62,954 bases of DNA from Basidiobolus meristosporus CBS 931.73 (lineage: Eukaryota; Basidiobolomycota; Basidiobolomycetes; Basidiobolales; Basidiobolaceae), in the NCBI GenBank assembly GCA_002104905.1, contig MCFE01000522.1, forward strand, positions 1-62,954, in the 5' to 3' direction. Shown piece after piece: positions 43,301 to 54,900 of this stretch. The notes under the pieces were generated by a model. The model was not told the origin of the DNA, ran no database searches, and saw only the letters and a program-made list of their open reading frames with translations. Each line of letters begins with the position of its first letter. Position 1 is the first letter of the stretch. The translations under genes were made by a program, and so were the position numbers.

Positions 43301-43759
43301 TTATAGCCTTGTGAAAGCCAGAGCATGGTGGCCCAGATTGAAACAAGATATTGAGAAGCTAGTGAAAACATGCCCAAACTGCCAAATCAATCAAGGCCAG
43401 CCACAAAGAATTGCCAAACTCTTCCCTTTGGAGCCTGTAAGACCATTTGAGAGATGGGGAATTGACTTTATTGGAAGATTGCCAACTACCAGGAAATGCA
43501 ACCATTGGATCCTAGTAGCAATTGACCATGCCACTAAATGGCCAGTTGCTAAAGCTGTACCAATAGCCAGTGAACAAGAAGTTGCAAGTTTCATTTACCA
43601 TGAGATCCTGATGAAGTTTGGATGCCCTGTGGAGATCTTATCCAATAGAGGTGCAAAAGTTATGGCAAAGACATTAGAGACTTACCTGGAAATGCAGCAG
43701 ATCAGACACTTGAAAACCTTGGCATATCACCCCAGAACTAATGGTGTCACTGATTCTTC
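43301..43759 (+). pseudogene. Gypsy C2 integrase, after copia B1
   Basis: This continues the C2 integrase: RAWWPRLKQDIEKLVKTCPNC completes the zinc domain with its CxxC. RWGIDFIGRLP gives the first catalytic Asp. LSNRGAKVM stands where SDRGANF is expected, so the second Asp is Asn. TLAYHPRTNGVT reaches the last core motif, and the sequence then passes into an LTR at 43760 before the catalytic Glu. About 0.6 kb of integrase, present in C3 (27351-27975), is missing. Confidence 0.82.
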
Positions 43760-44126
43760 TGTTATGATCTGCTGCTTGAATGTTTAAGTAGATCAGTTTT
43801 TAGTCAAATCAATTAGTATATGTTTAGGTTATCAGTATATCAGTATTATCTATGAAATCAGTAGCATTAGTCAGCAAATGAATCAGCAGATCCTTATCAG
43901 ACAGAAATCAATATATTAAGTAGGATCTTATTGGGTGATGATGATGCAATCAAATGAGTCTTCAGCCACAACCTACATTAGGAAATACAATTAGTCAGCA
44001 ATTGATCTGACAAAATGTATATAAGAAGCTGCTGGAACCTCAATAAAAATCAGTTCAAGTTTTAGTGAATACAATACTAGCTAAACTCCCTATTCCTCTA
44101 CAACTCTTATACCAAGACTTGTAACA
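43760..44126 (+). repeat. Gypsy C-type LTR at the C2 3' end
   Basis: A 367-bp LTR, TGTTATGATCTGCTGCTTGA to CAAGACTTGTAACA. At many positions that distinguish C2's 5' LTR from C3's LTR (CTGCTGCTT, AGTATATCAG, GTCTTCAGC, AATTAGTCAG, CTGACAAA, and the final TACCAAGACTTGTAACA) it agrees with C3. The right flank is the middle of a copia B LTR. Confidence 0.85.
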
Positions 44127-44409
44127 ACTTACAGCTCTAACTTTGCCACTCTTTTCAGATCTATGATCTTATGATTTTTCCCCTGTAGTCAGGATCAATG
44201 TAGCACTAATACTAACTATTATATACTAACCCTGAAACTGTTACAGAATGCTCCTGAATATTGAGAAACCCTCCTTACTTAGTGTTACAGCTGTATTACT
44301 TCTACAGAGGTATAAATACTGAGCTTCTTTATTAATACACAACAGTTCAACTATTATAACTATTTCTTAATAAGTTCCTTATATCCAAATCACTTCTTAA
44401 ATTGCAACA
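44127..44409 (+). repeat. Copia B2 5' LTR, 3' part
   Basis: This matches the last 283 bases of the family B LTR (CTCTAACTTTGCCACTC to AAATTGCAACA). Its first 85 bases or so are missing at the junction with the gypsy LTR ending at 44126. Confidence 0.86.
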
Positions 44410-44445
44410 GGTTATGAGCCCCAATTGCCATAATCTATTTTAAAG

Positions 44446-46947
44446 ATGACTTCTACCTGCAAACAGAACAACACAAACATCTTCCCTGTAAAGGAGAGGT
44501 TTGATGGAAAGAACTACAGACTTTGGAGAATCAAGATGCAGATCCACCTTGAGGAAAGGAAGCTTTGGAATATAGTAACAGGAAAAGAAGCTGAACCTAA
44601 AGAAACAGCAGAAGAAGTGGAGAAGTTTCAAGAGAAGGAGAGAAAGGCCTTTAATGCCATATGTATCAATGTGCAAGATTTCTTCATTGGACAAATCCAT
44701 GCCTCAAATACTGCCAAAGCAGCATGGGAGTCCTTAGAGAAGATCTTTAGAACAAAGTCAGTATCAAGCAAGCTTTATTCAAAACAAAAGTTCTTCAACA
44801 TGAGGAAGAAACCAGATGATGACATGCTGCAACTCATTACCAAAATGGAGACACTTGCAGAAGAACTTTATAGTATTAATGCTGGTGTAGATGATGAAGA
44901 AAGGATACTCTGTCTGCTTTGCAGCCTACCAGACAAGTATGAGCCACTCATAATTACTTTTGAAAGCAGAGAAGACAACTTGACTTTAGACTATGTCAGA
45001 AGAAGACCTCTCCATGAAGAACTCAAACGTAACAATCAAGCAGAGAAAATCAAAGATAATGCTTTATTCAGTTCATAAAGGCACTCAGAAAAGAAGGGAA
45101 AACAACAAAACCAACAAAAACCTGGTTACTGCAACTACTGTAAAAAGCCAGGACACTGGGCAAGAGAATGCAAGAAGAAACAAGCAGACAAAAAACAGAA
45201 ACCAGAGCAGGCAAGCTATGTAACTACTGATGAACAGTTATTTGTAACTGTACAAGAGAGTGCAAGTAACCAAAGTAATGAATGGTACATTGACTCTGGA
45301 GCATCACACCATATTTGTGGTATAAAGGAGTGGTTCAGCAACCTGAAAACTATTCCCGTAAGAAAGGTTTATCTGGGAGATAGCTCTGCTCTGGAAGCTA
45401 CCACAGGTGGGTCTACACAACTAAATATGAGCAATAGCTCAGGGGCAACTACACCAAGACTCACTGACGTACTCTATGTACCTGGAATAGCTAAGAACTT
45501 ACTCTCAGTCAGCAAAGCAACTGCTCAGGTGCTGAAATTTGTTTTACTAAGATGAGCTGCTTAATATTGAGCAAGAATGGACAAAGATTAGCTTTGGGAA
45601 TCAGAGATCACAATATATACAAGTAACAATGCAAGATCATTGTATCCAAGTATATCAACATTGCTGAAACTGATTAAATCAACTGGAAGACGTGGCATAG
45701 GAGGCTAGGACACATTGGGGAACAGAAAATGAGCCAATTGGTGAAAAATCAGCTTGTTTTGGGCCTAAAATACTCAATTCCAATCAAATTGAATGTTTGT
45801 AAGGGATGTTCATATGGCAAACAAGCTAGGCAACGTTTCAAGAGCTCAGAAGGCATCAATATCACCAATATATTGGCTACGGTACACTCAGACATATGTG
45901 GCCCCATGAGAACACTGTCCTTTGGAGCCAAGAGATACTTTATGATGTTTATTGATAACAAAACAAGATATACATGGGTGTACCTCCTCAAAACAAAGGA
46001 TGAAGCTTTAGAGACGTTTAAGCACTTCAAAAACATGGCAGAAATACAAGCTGGGTGTAAATTGAAGGTACTACAAAGTGACAATGGAGGAGGAAACTGC
46101 TCAAAGAAGTTTGCAAAATACTGCTCATCTACTGCTATACTTCAACAGACCACAGTTCCTCATACTCCACAGCAAAATGGAGTAGCAGAACGTGCAAATA
46201 GAACAGTAGTAGAAATGGGAAGATCTATGCTACATGATTAGGGAATGGCCTACAGGTTTTGGGCTGAGTCTGTTGCTACCACTGTATATATCAAGAATAG
46301 ATGCCCAACAACAGTACTATGTGATTCTACACCCTGTGAAGCATATACAGGCAAAAAACCAGATTGCCAGCACCTCAAGATCTTTGGCAGTGATGTTTTT
46401 TATCATATCCCTGACAAAAAATGTTCAAAGTTGGAACCAATATGGTACTAGAATACTCTGAAGCTGCTAATAGGCAAATATTTGATGGTTATAGTGATTC
46501 AGATTGGGGTAGGGATCTGATTGACAGATGCTGTACCACAGGCTATGTATTTCTTTATGCTGGTGCAGCTATTACTTGGAATTGCAAGAAACAACAAACT
46601 GTGGCCCTATCTACAACTGAAGCCAAATATATGGCTGCATGTCAAGCAACTAAGGAGGCTATATAGCTACAAAGATTATTCAAAGACTTAGGTTTTAATT
46701 CAGATGAACTAACATGTATTTAGAAGGATAATCAATGTTGTATTTCATTAGCTAGAAATCCTACTAATCATGCCAGAACTAAGCACATTGATATACAGCA
46801 TCACTTTGTGAGGGAAGCTGTACAAAATAACTTAGTTGACTTATTGTACTGCCAACTAACAAAATGGTGGCAGATATATTGACAACACCACTAGCTAGGC
46901 CACAATTTGAGAATCTCAGAGAGGAATTAGGATTAAGAAATTATTTA
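44446..46947 (+). pseudogene. Copia B2 gag-pol (deleted)
   Basis: Gag opens at 44446 with 95% or so identity by eye to B1 (KNYRLWRIKMQIHLEERKLW), reaching a TAA at 45076-45078. The zinc knuckle CNYCKKPGHWAREC follows near 45130. Protease, GAG-pre-integrase and integrase follow, with a one-base deletion near 45542 and stops near 45676 and 46239. The integrase SDNGG is kept but EEYC is GGNC. RT is absent through the internal deletion. The RNase H end (DSDWGRDLIDRCCTTGY, then ALSTTEAKYMAAC) remains with TAG codons near 46664 and 46722. Confidence 0.83.
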
Positions 46948-46959
46948 GTTGAGGGAGAG

Positions 46960-47329
46960 TGTTGAAATATTGGACTATTTGGTATCATTCTGCAGCAAAA
47001 GCTTTACTTAACAATTCTGGACTAGTCTTGGTCACTGCAGGACTCAATTACAGCTCTAACTTTGCCACCTTCTTGAGAATCTATGATCCAATGATTATTC
47101 CCCTATAGTCAGGAGCAAATTAGCACTAATACTAACTATTATGTACTAACCCTAAAACTGTTACAGAATGCTCCTGAATATTGAGAAACCCTCCTTACTC
47201 AGTGTTAAAGCTGTATTATTTCTGCACAGGTATAAATACTCAGCCTTGTTATTAATAAAAAACAGTTCAAGTATTATCACTATTTCTTGATAAGTTCCTT
47301 ATATCCAAATCACTTCTTAAATTGCAACA
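46960..47329 (+). repeat. Copia B2 3' LTR
   Basis: A 370-bp family B LTR, TGTTGAAATATTGGACTATT to AAATTGCAACA, preceded by the tract GAGGGAGAG. It is followed directly by a piece of copia B pol. Confidence 0.88.
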
Positions 47330-47690
47330 GAAAATACCACCAGCACCAGATGAGTGCAGATCACCCCAGTTTGGAGACTTACCAAAATTGGATATGCCCT
47401 CAGATCTTGGTGGCAGGCATCAAATGACAATGAAAAAGCTCATTGTGCCTTAAATGCAAAACCTATGTATTTGGAATTGATGGGCATGCAAGATCTGGAT
47501 AACTTCATATGGTCCATTGATAAGTATAAGACACAAGTGGTGGCTAAAGGCTATTCCCTACTCTAGAGACTAGGCAATAGGGAACATGTACTCTGGTAGA
47601 CCATTTTACCTCCCTTAGCAGAGTTATAGCCCTGACTGCTGAGCAGAGCTTACATACACACTAAATGTACATTAAAGCAACTTTTATAAG
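47330..47690 (+). pseudogene. Copia B3 pol fragment
   Basis: ATCACCCCAGTTTGGAGACT and GATCTTGGTGGCAGGCATCA align with 41250-41320 of B1, the segment between integrase and RT. GCTAAAGGCTATTCCCTA aligns with the VAKGYSQ motif of early RT (B1 near 41563), with the stretch between shortened. Later bases are hard to align. Multiple stops. It is a short degenerate relic. Confidence 0.65.
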
Positions 47691-47724
47691 TCAGGATATG
47701 CAAAAAGTGTGTGTAAATAGCAAC

Positions 47725-47930
47725 CTATAGGTTTACATTGCTGCTGATCACTCATTTAATTGCTATATCATCACCCAGTTAGATTCTACTTTATATCTCT
47801 GGATCTGTCTGATACAGATCTGCTGAATAATACTCCTTACTTATTCACTGATACTGATATAGTGATTAGTCAAACATGAAACAAATTGATTTGACTAAAA
47901 ATAGATCTAACTTAAATGTTCTACCATACT
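47725..47930 (-). repeat. Degenerate gypsy C LTR fragment
   Basis: Blocks such as CATCACCCAGTTAGATTCTA, CTGTCTGATACAGATCTGCT and AATTGATTTGACTAAAAATA match the reverse complement of the gypsy C LTR (first 190 bases) with many substitutions. Confidence 0.65.
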
Positions 47931-47984
47931 ACAACAGACTACATTGCTCAGGTGTGACTAAGAGATCTAACAGGGACTTGATAG

Positions 47985-49048
47985 TGTTGTAAAAATTCAT
48001 AATACCACCTAAATATTTACCTAACTTGTTTACTTAGATCATTACCTTCAAAACCTGGGGAATACTGACCAAATTCCTTGTTGGGATTTACTTAGAATAT
48101 TTTCACCAAAATTTCAGGTACCCAGAACATAAAAATTCTCAAAGTTGTCCAAATGGCCCCAAACTTTGCACACATGTACTTGAGACCTTCCTAGACCTAT
48201 TCTATGGACTTGTTCTGTTGGATAGTGCTAAATGATGCCATAGTGTGCCAGGGAGGCCAAGTGAGCCTATACTTGGCCACAGAGTGTGAAATATAGCTCT
48301 GCATCTTCATGCAAAGCAGCCCCTGTGTTTCACCCATTGTGTTGGAGAAAATCCATTTTTTGGCCTTTTTTTAGGTTAATACTGTACAGGATGTGTAAGA
48401 GCACAGAAGTACTGTGGACATGTATCAGGTACTCAATGCCCATGGCACTCTGAATCTAGCTCCTGTGGCTTGTAACATGTCACAAAAATGTATGGCACTA
48501 ACTTGGTCCACTGGTACTATCTGGCACTATATCTAATTATTAGCCTTAAAGTAAGATCAGTAGAAAGCACTTATAGTGTCAGATACTACCAGTGGACCAA
48601 GATAGTGCCATGCATTTTTGTGACATGCTACAAGCCACAGAAGCTGGATTCAGAGTGCCATGGGTATAGAGTAGCAGATGCATATCTTCAATCCTTTTGT
48701 GCTCTTACACATCCTGCACAACATTGATTCACAAAAAAACATCAAAAAATGGATTTTCTCCTACATCATAGGTGAAACATAGGGCTACTTTGCATGAAGT
48801 TGCAGAGCAATGTTTCACACTCTGTGGCCAAGTATAGGTTTACTTGGCATCTCTGGCACACTATGGCATCATTTGGCACTCATGGCTCAAAGTGGCACTA
48901 TCCAACGTAACAAGTCTTATGTGTTTCTTATGCCAAGACCATATAAAGGTACAAATATTACTTTGACATTCAATAAATCATCAAGTGAAAATCACATACT
49001 CTACTTGTCCTCCTGATCACTTCCAGTATCTCCAAAACTCTTACAACA
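47985..49048 (+). repeat. Solo copia A LTR containing fold-back element FB2
   Basis: A family A LTR in plus orientation, in two parts (47985-48205 and 48921-49048, together about 349 bp), with TGTTGT and CAACA ends. GATAG is duplicated at 47980-47984 and 49049-49053, so it is a true solo LTR from a completed insertion. FB2 interrupts it. Confidence 0.9.
48206..48917. mobile_element. Fold-back element FB2 (Harbinger-type MITE)
   Basis: A 712-bp palindrome related to FB1: GGACTTGTTCTGTTGGATAG at the left, and GACTTGTTACGTTGGATAGT when the right end is reversed. The 3-bp target duplication is TAT (48203-48205 and 48918-48920). The arms are more diverged from each other than in FB1, so it is older or free of gene conversion. 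Confidence 0.88.
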
Positions 49049-49053
49049 GATAG

Positions 49054-49140
49054 GACTATGCTACCAGATACACTGACCACTTAGAAATTTTATTAGAAAA
49101 ATCAGCATTTGGAAGAATTTGAGCTCCAGTGGATAAAACC
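49054..49140 (+). other. Possible gypsy C integrase scrap
   Basis: GCATTTGGAAGAATTTGAGC followed by TCCAGTGGATAAAACCAC resembles 27760-27795 of C3 (WKKFEPQWTGPFK). Only about 50 bases align. Weak. Confidence 0.35.
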
Positions 49141-50048
49141 ACTTAATAGTCTTGCTGTTAATCAGCTTCCAATTTTGTCATCATATACTCTATACCCTTT
49201 AGAATCTTTACAATACTCTGTAAAGATCCCTTCTCTGCTCTTTGGCTCCAACTTTGAGCAGTTTTGGTCAGGGATGTAAAAAAATCATCACTGGCAAAGA
49301 CCTTGATATACTGGAGGTCTGGTTTTTGGCCTGTGTACAATTTGAAGAGTCTTAATTCACAATAGCCAGTGTTTTGGTGGTATAATGCTTCCTGAGCTCC
49401 TGAAATGTTGCCCACCTTGTTTGCCATATAAGCAACTCTTACAAACACTCAATTTGATTGAGATTAAGTAAGTCAGGACCAAAACAAGTTGATTATTTGC
49501 CAGCATGTTGACTTTCTGTTCCCCAATGTGTCCTAGCCTCCTATGCCTCATCTCCTAGTTAGATTTATCAGCTTCAGCAATGTTGAAATACCCAGGTACA
49601 GTGATCTTACATTGTAACTTAGTTATATTGTGATCTTGGATTTACAAAGCTAATTTTTGTCTCAAAGTAGTTGCTTTACCAACTAAGATTAGGTTCTTGG
49701 TTATTCCAGGTACATAGAGTACTTCAGTCAGTTTTGCAGTTGTTGCCCCTATGATAACACTCATATATAGCTGTATAGACCCATTGGCAGTAGCTTCCTG
49801 TGCAGTGTTGTCTCCCAGGTAAATTATTCTTACAGGGATAGTCTTTAAGTTGCTGAATCACTTCTCAATCTGAAATATATCACTATATTCCTAAGCTTTC
49901 TTGCCTCAATATGGATCTGCATTTTGATTCTCCCAATTCTGTAGTTCATAACATCAACCCTCTCATTTACAGGGAAGATATCAATGTTGCTCTGTTTGCT
50001 TGTAGAAGATATCTTTAGAATCTATAAAGGCCAATGGGGCTCATAACC
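49141..50048 (-). pseudogene. Copia B4 gag-pol relic
   Basis: Read from 50048 down: primer site (reverse of GGTTATGAGCCCC at about 50036-50048), gag start, then a large deletion to the protease/pre-integrase part (RHRRLGHIGEQKV near 49550, CKSCLYGKQG near 49440), then a second deletion that removes the integrase core and joins to KPDLQYIKVFASDDF (near 49320) and the region before RT. Stops are present. Both deletions leave short fragments, so it is an old, dead copy. Confidence 0.75.
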
Positions 50049-50417
50049 TGTTGCAATTTATGACGTGATTTGGATATAATAAACTTATCAAGAAATAGTG
50101 GTAATAGTTGAACTGATGTTTATTAATAAAGGAGCTCAGTATTTATACCTGTGCAGAAGTAATACAGCTGTATCACTGAGTAAGGAGGGTTTCTCAATAC
50201 TCAGGAGCATTCTGTAACAGTTTCAGGGTTGGTACATAGTGTTTAGTAATAGTGCTAATTTGATCCTGACTATGAGGGAACAATCATAAGATCATAGATC
50301 TGAAGAAAGTGGCTAAGTAAGAGCTGTAAATTAGTCCCACAGCAAACAAGACTAGTCCAGAATTGTTAAGTAAATTCTTAGCTACAGAATGATACCAAAT
50401 AGTCCAATATTTCAGCA
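50049..50417 (-). repeat. Copia B LTR shared by B4 and B5
   Basis: A 369-bp family B LTR in reverse, TGTTGCAATTTATGACGTGA to CAATATTTCAGCA. On its left is the B4 primer site, so it is B4's 5' LTR. On its right is CTCCCCCTCAAC, the reversed polypurine tract, so it is also B5's 3' LTR. Confidence 0.85.
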
Positions 50418-50588
50418 CTCCCCCTCAACTAAATGATTTCTTATCCTAATTCCTCCCTGAGACTCTCAAATTGTGGCCTAGCTAGAGGTTTTGTCAATAT
50501 ATCCACCACCATTTTGTTAGTTGGGTAGTACACTAACTCTATTAAGCTATTTTCTACAGCTTCCCTCACAAAGTGATGCTATATATCA
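50418..50588 (-). pseudogene. Copia B5 RNase H end
   Basis: The reverse complement matches 42755-42926 of B1: HHFVREAVENNL-type codons, then the motif around the final Lys-Pro-Leu-Ala. It ends near 50588 where Harbinger-3 begins. Only the last 57 codons or so survive. Confidence 0.75.
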
Positions 50589-51525
50589 AGTTACTTCTGC
50601 TGAACCAGCTGACAATGACCCACATAAAGTGCCTCCACCACTGGAGCCTTTGACAAGTAAAAGAACTTGTAAGCATGTGGCACTTCAAGCTGGTTCTGCT
50701 ACATCATCTGGATCAGTTCAGCACATCCAAGCTCCAGCACTGCACTCCTCAACAAGGAGGCATAATACTGACTACAAGTACACATGTAGCCAAGGTCATA
50801 GTCAACAAGGAAGTAGTTCAGGTGTGCAAAGTGAATCACTACCAAGTGCTTCAGTAGTATTTCCTGTGAGAAAAAAATCTAGAAGAAGACAATGCAATTG
50901 CATTGAATTGTTACCATTTACCATGATCCTACATAATGCATTTTTTTGCAATCCAAAACAAGCCATTGCAAATCAATGATCACTAAATTTTAGTTATAAG
51001 TAATGTCAAGGTCATCTCACATTTGAGTTCAAGCCCCAATAATAATCATCCTGCATATGTATACATCATCTGTAACACCAGTGCAGCTATTTGATCTGAT
51101 TTGAACCTACACAATTAGTTGCATTCTTGCTATGACACCTTGTCCAATCACTAGGGTCAGGGATTTACCTCCTCAATGGACAAAATGGAATATTTGATGG
51201 CAAGTCAGGTAGCTTGTGTATTGGTCAATGAGCCAATTGGGGGCTAACAGCTTCATAATACTTTTATACCAATCAACCATTGATACACCATCTAATTGGA
51301 GTGATGGTAACCAACATGGTAAGTATAAGTGTAGTTTATAGTATGATAAGCATTTATTTCCATTAATATTGAAAAACATATCCAAATACCATATTTTACC
51401 TACCAAATAATGGTATCCAACTGCACACATGATGCAAGCATTACAAGCTGGTGCAATTGTCCATGCCAACCTCATTGTGTCAGACTATGCCATAGTGTGC
51501 AAGATTGCCCCACATGGTACAAAAT
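50588..51525 (+). mobile_element. Harbinger-3 fragment
   Basis: Homologous to 30140-31090 of Harbinger-2. It keeps the C-terminal part of the second gene (50588-50979: ADNDPHKVPPPLEPLTSKRT, STRRHNTDYKYTCSQ, RKKSRRRQCN) and about 550 bases toward the terminus (TAATGGTATCCAACTGCACA and following). Both ends are broken. The true terminal repeat is missing; it stops near CATGGTACAAAATTG. Confidence 0.78.
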
Positions 51526-51591
51526 TGTCCAATACCAAACTGGATAAATCAGGAAGCAACTGGACTTTGAATCTACAGTAAATGATGTAAT
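51525..51591 (+). repeat. Fragment of G1-family interior
   Basis: TTGTCCAATACCAAACTGG, GAAGCAACTGGACTTTGAAT and the following bases match 2712-2785 of G1. It ends at the A2 LTR. It shows that a second G1-type interior exists outside G1. Confidence 0.75.
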
Positions 51592-51940
51592 TGTTGTAAG
51601 AGTCTTGGAGATATTGGAGGAGATTGGGAGGACAAGTAGGTTATGTGGTTTTCACTTTATGATTTATTGAATGTAAAAGTAGTATTTATACTTTTACATG
51701 GTCTTAGCATAACAAACAGATAGAATAGATCACAGAAGGTCCCAAGAACATGTATGCAAAGTTTGGGGCTGTTTGGACAACTTTGAGAATTTTCATGTTC
51801 TGGGTACCTGGTATTTTAGTGAATATATTCTAAGTAAATCCTGACAAGGAATTTGGTCAGTATTCTCTAGGATTTGAAGGTAATGATATAAGTGACTAAG
51901 TTAGGTGAATATTTAGGTGGAAATACAAATTTTTACAACA
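51592..51940 (-). repeat. Copia A2 3' LTR
   Basis: TGTTGTAAGAGTCTTGGAGA to ATTTTTACAACA on the plus strand, followed by CTCCCACTCAGC. Confidence 0.88.
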
Positions 51941-54900
51941 CTCCCACTCAGCTAAATGCTCACACTGACTAGTCCTAGTTTTGACCTAAGATATTCAAAC
52001 TTGTCTCTAGCTAATGGTTTGGTAAATATGTCTGCAATCATTTCATCTGTAGGACAGTAAGCTAAGCTAACTAAGTTATTCTCTATAGCTTCACGTATGA
52101 AATGATGTCTAATATCTATGTGCTTGGTTCTAGCATGAAAAGTTGGGTTTCTACCTAATTGTTTACATCCTTGATTGTCTTGAAATAAAGTAATAGGCGT
52201 TTTTTGACATAGGCCTAAATCTGTAAAAAGTTTTCTTAACCACATTGCTTCTTTTGTAGCTTCACAGGCTGCCATATACTCTGCTTCTGTGGTAGAAAGT
52301 GCTATAGTTGGTTGCTTTCTTGAATTCCATGAAATTGCTCCTTGACAGTAAAGAAAGGTGTATCCTGTGGTGGATCTTCTGTCTTCTAGATTTTGTCCAC
52401 AATCAGCATCAGAGTATCCCACAAGATCTTGTTCTGAATCCTTATAAGTGTATCTTAAGCAGATATCAGCAGTTCCTTTTAGGTATCTAAATATCCGCTT
52501 AACTGCTGCAATATGATCAGATCCATAGTTCTGATTATGTTGGCTGACAACTCCCACTGAATATGAGATATCTAGACATGTTCCAGGCATGATATACATC
52601 AGACTGCCCACCATAGATTGATAAGGAAAGTCAGGGCTTTCAGATGGCACCAAGCTCTCTTGATTTGGTTGAGTTTTGACCAAGTTAAGGTTTGTCTCCA
52701 TTGGGGTAGCTGCCGGTTTACAGTCTTCCATTTGGTACTTCTTTAGTATATCTTGAGTACACTTGGATTAACTTAGGGTGATAGTCTGGGTACTTCTGTC
52801 TATGGAGAACTTAATCCCTAAGTAGTAACTAAGTTCTCCTAGATTGGACATCTTGAACTCCTTAGATAGGCTGGATTTAGTCTCTTCCAATGTTTCTAGG
52901 TTATTGGTGGCTATAATAAGATCATCCACATATAGAGCTAATAGAACTAGATTTGCTCTATCTGGCTTATAGTATATACTATAGTCAGCATTACTTCTTT
53001 TGAAACTCAAAGATTCCAAATAAGAATCAATCTTGCAATTCCAGGCTCTTGGTGATTGTTTGAGACCATATAGTGACTTTTTAAGCTTGCAGACCAAATG
53101 GGGGTTATCCTGGTCAACAAGCCCATCAGGCTGGTCCATATACACATCCTCATCAGGTTCTCTATTCAAAAATACAGTTTTTACATCCATTTGATGAATA
53201 AAAAATTTATATTTGGCTGCAATAGCCAAAATTAATCTGATGGAATTAAACTTGGCTACTGGTGCAAAGGTCTCAGTATAGTCAAGTCCTTTTGTTTGAG
53301 AGTATCCTTTGGCTACAAGTCTTGCTTTGTATCTTTCAATTGAACCATCAGCCTTGTATTTTGTCTTGAAGACCCATCAGCATCCAATTGATTTTTGGTT
53401 GATTGGTAATTTGACTAAGTCCCAAGTTTGATTTTCCATCAGGGCCTGATATTCCTCAGTCATTGCAGATCTCCAAACCTTTGTCTGAGGGCTATTTAGG
53501 GCCTTTTTTACAGTCTGAGGTTCATCAACATGGACTGAATAGGCATAGGCTAAGTTTATACCCTCATTGATATAGCAATTTGGGCTATTTCTTGTCCAAT
53601 TGGATCTCTGGGCATTTGATACTGGAATGATTACTTCTGGGATATTCCTGGGCACTGATTCTGGCTGAACCATGGTTGTAGAGTCCTCTGGAGTGAAAAG
53701 ATTTTCATTGTTTTGCTCTGATTCAATCCTGACAATTGGTGGACTTGAGATCAAATTTTTGTCATCATCTGATGTCATTTTTTGTGAAAATTTTGAATTT
53801 TCATCAAACAACACATCCCTGGACTTGATCAGCTTCTTTGCTTTGGTATTGCAGAGTCTATATGCCTTACTTTCATTGCATTAGCCCAAAAATATGTATT
53901 TTACACTTTGTGGCTCAAATTTTGACTGATTTCCGGCCAGTTTCTTGACATATGCTCTGGACCCAAGTATTCTTAGATGTTTTGCACTTGGTCTGTATCT
54001 ATACCATGCTTCAAATGGAGTTGAATCACAAAGTATTCTGTTATAACTCCTATTTTTAAGGTATACAGCAGTGGCAACTGATTCCGCCCAAAAATCATAG
54101 GATAATTTTTGATCATGGATCATAGATCTTGCCTTATCAGTATTGATCTGTTAGCTTGTTCTACTACTCCATTTTGCTGTGGGGAGTATGGTACTGTAGT
54201 CTCTTGCTTTATCCCATGAATTTTGCAGAAGTGGATGAAGTGTTTTGAGGTATATTCTTCACCATTGTCAGAGCATATTTCTTGATTTTTTCACCAGTTT
54301 CTCTCTCCGCCATGGCTTTAAACTCCCTGAACTTAGACAGAGCTTCTTCCTTTCTCTCCATGAAGTAGACCCATGTGTATCTTGTATAATCATCAATAAA
54401 AGTGATTAAATACTTCATCCCACCTAAGGATAAATTTTGCATAGGTCCACACAGATCTGAGTGAATTAGATCCAATTTTTTCTTAGTTTTGATTAACCCA
54501 GAGCTCTTGAACAGTTGTCTGGCTGGTTTTCCATATATGCAGGCCTCACAGTGCTCCAAATTAGCTGGGGGATCAATTTTCACTCCAGAAATTAGCTGAT
54601 CTTTGATCATTTTACGCAGATAATCAAAATTGATGTGTCCAAATCTCCTATGCCAAAGCATTGGGGTTTCTTCATATAAGTTACTTATATTGGCTTCCAG
54701 ATATGATGGAATATAAGTCAACATGTATAGATTCTGATCTCTGATGCCTGAAGCAATATGAGCACCATTTTGATCAGTGATCTTGCATCCAGAATTGTCA
54801 AAACTGAAACTGAGTCCTTCTGCTGTGGCCTTGCTTACAGAGAGTAGGTTCTTGGCTATTTCTGGTACATAGAGTACTTCTTTAAAGGTCAGTGTATGGC

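Larger units (their letters stand above)
35092..44126 (+). mobile_element. Gypsy C2 (plus strand) with nested copia B1
   Basis: 5' LTR 35092-35458, primer site, long gag-pol (35517-38560), copia B1 insertion (38611-43295), remaining integrase (43301-43759) and an LTR at 43760-44126. The pol order (protease, RT, RNase H, integrase) is Ty3/gypsy. The integrase stops at NGVT, before the catalytic Glu and C-terminal domain, and the 3' LTR follows at once, without a polypurine tract. No target duplication joins the outer flanks. The 3' LTR resembles that of C3 more than the C2 5' LTR, so the element may be chimeric. Confidence 0.82.
44127..47329 (+). mobile_element. Copia B2 (truncated 5' LTR, internally deleted)
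   Basis: The 5' LTR is cut, leaving 44127-44409. The primer site lies at 44410-44422. Gag-pol runs from 44446 to 46945 with a deletion of about 1.4 kb. A complete 370-bp 3' LTR lies at 46960-47329. The deletion joins the integrase C-terminus (GTTGGAACCAA) to late RNase H (TATGGTACTAGAATACTC) near 46437, removing all of RT. Confidence 0.87.
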
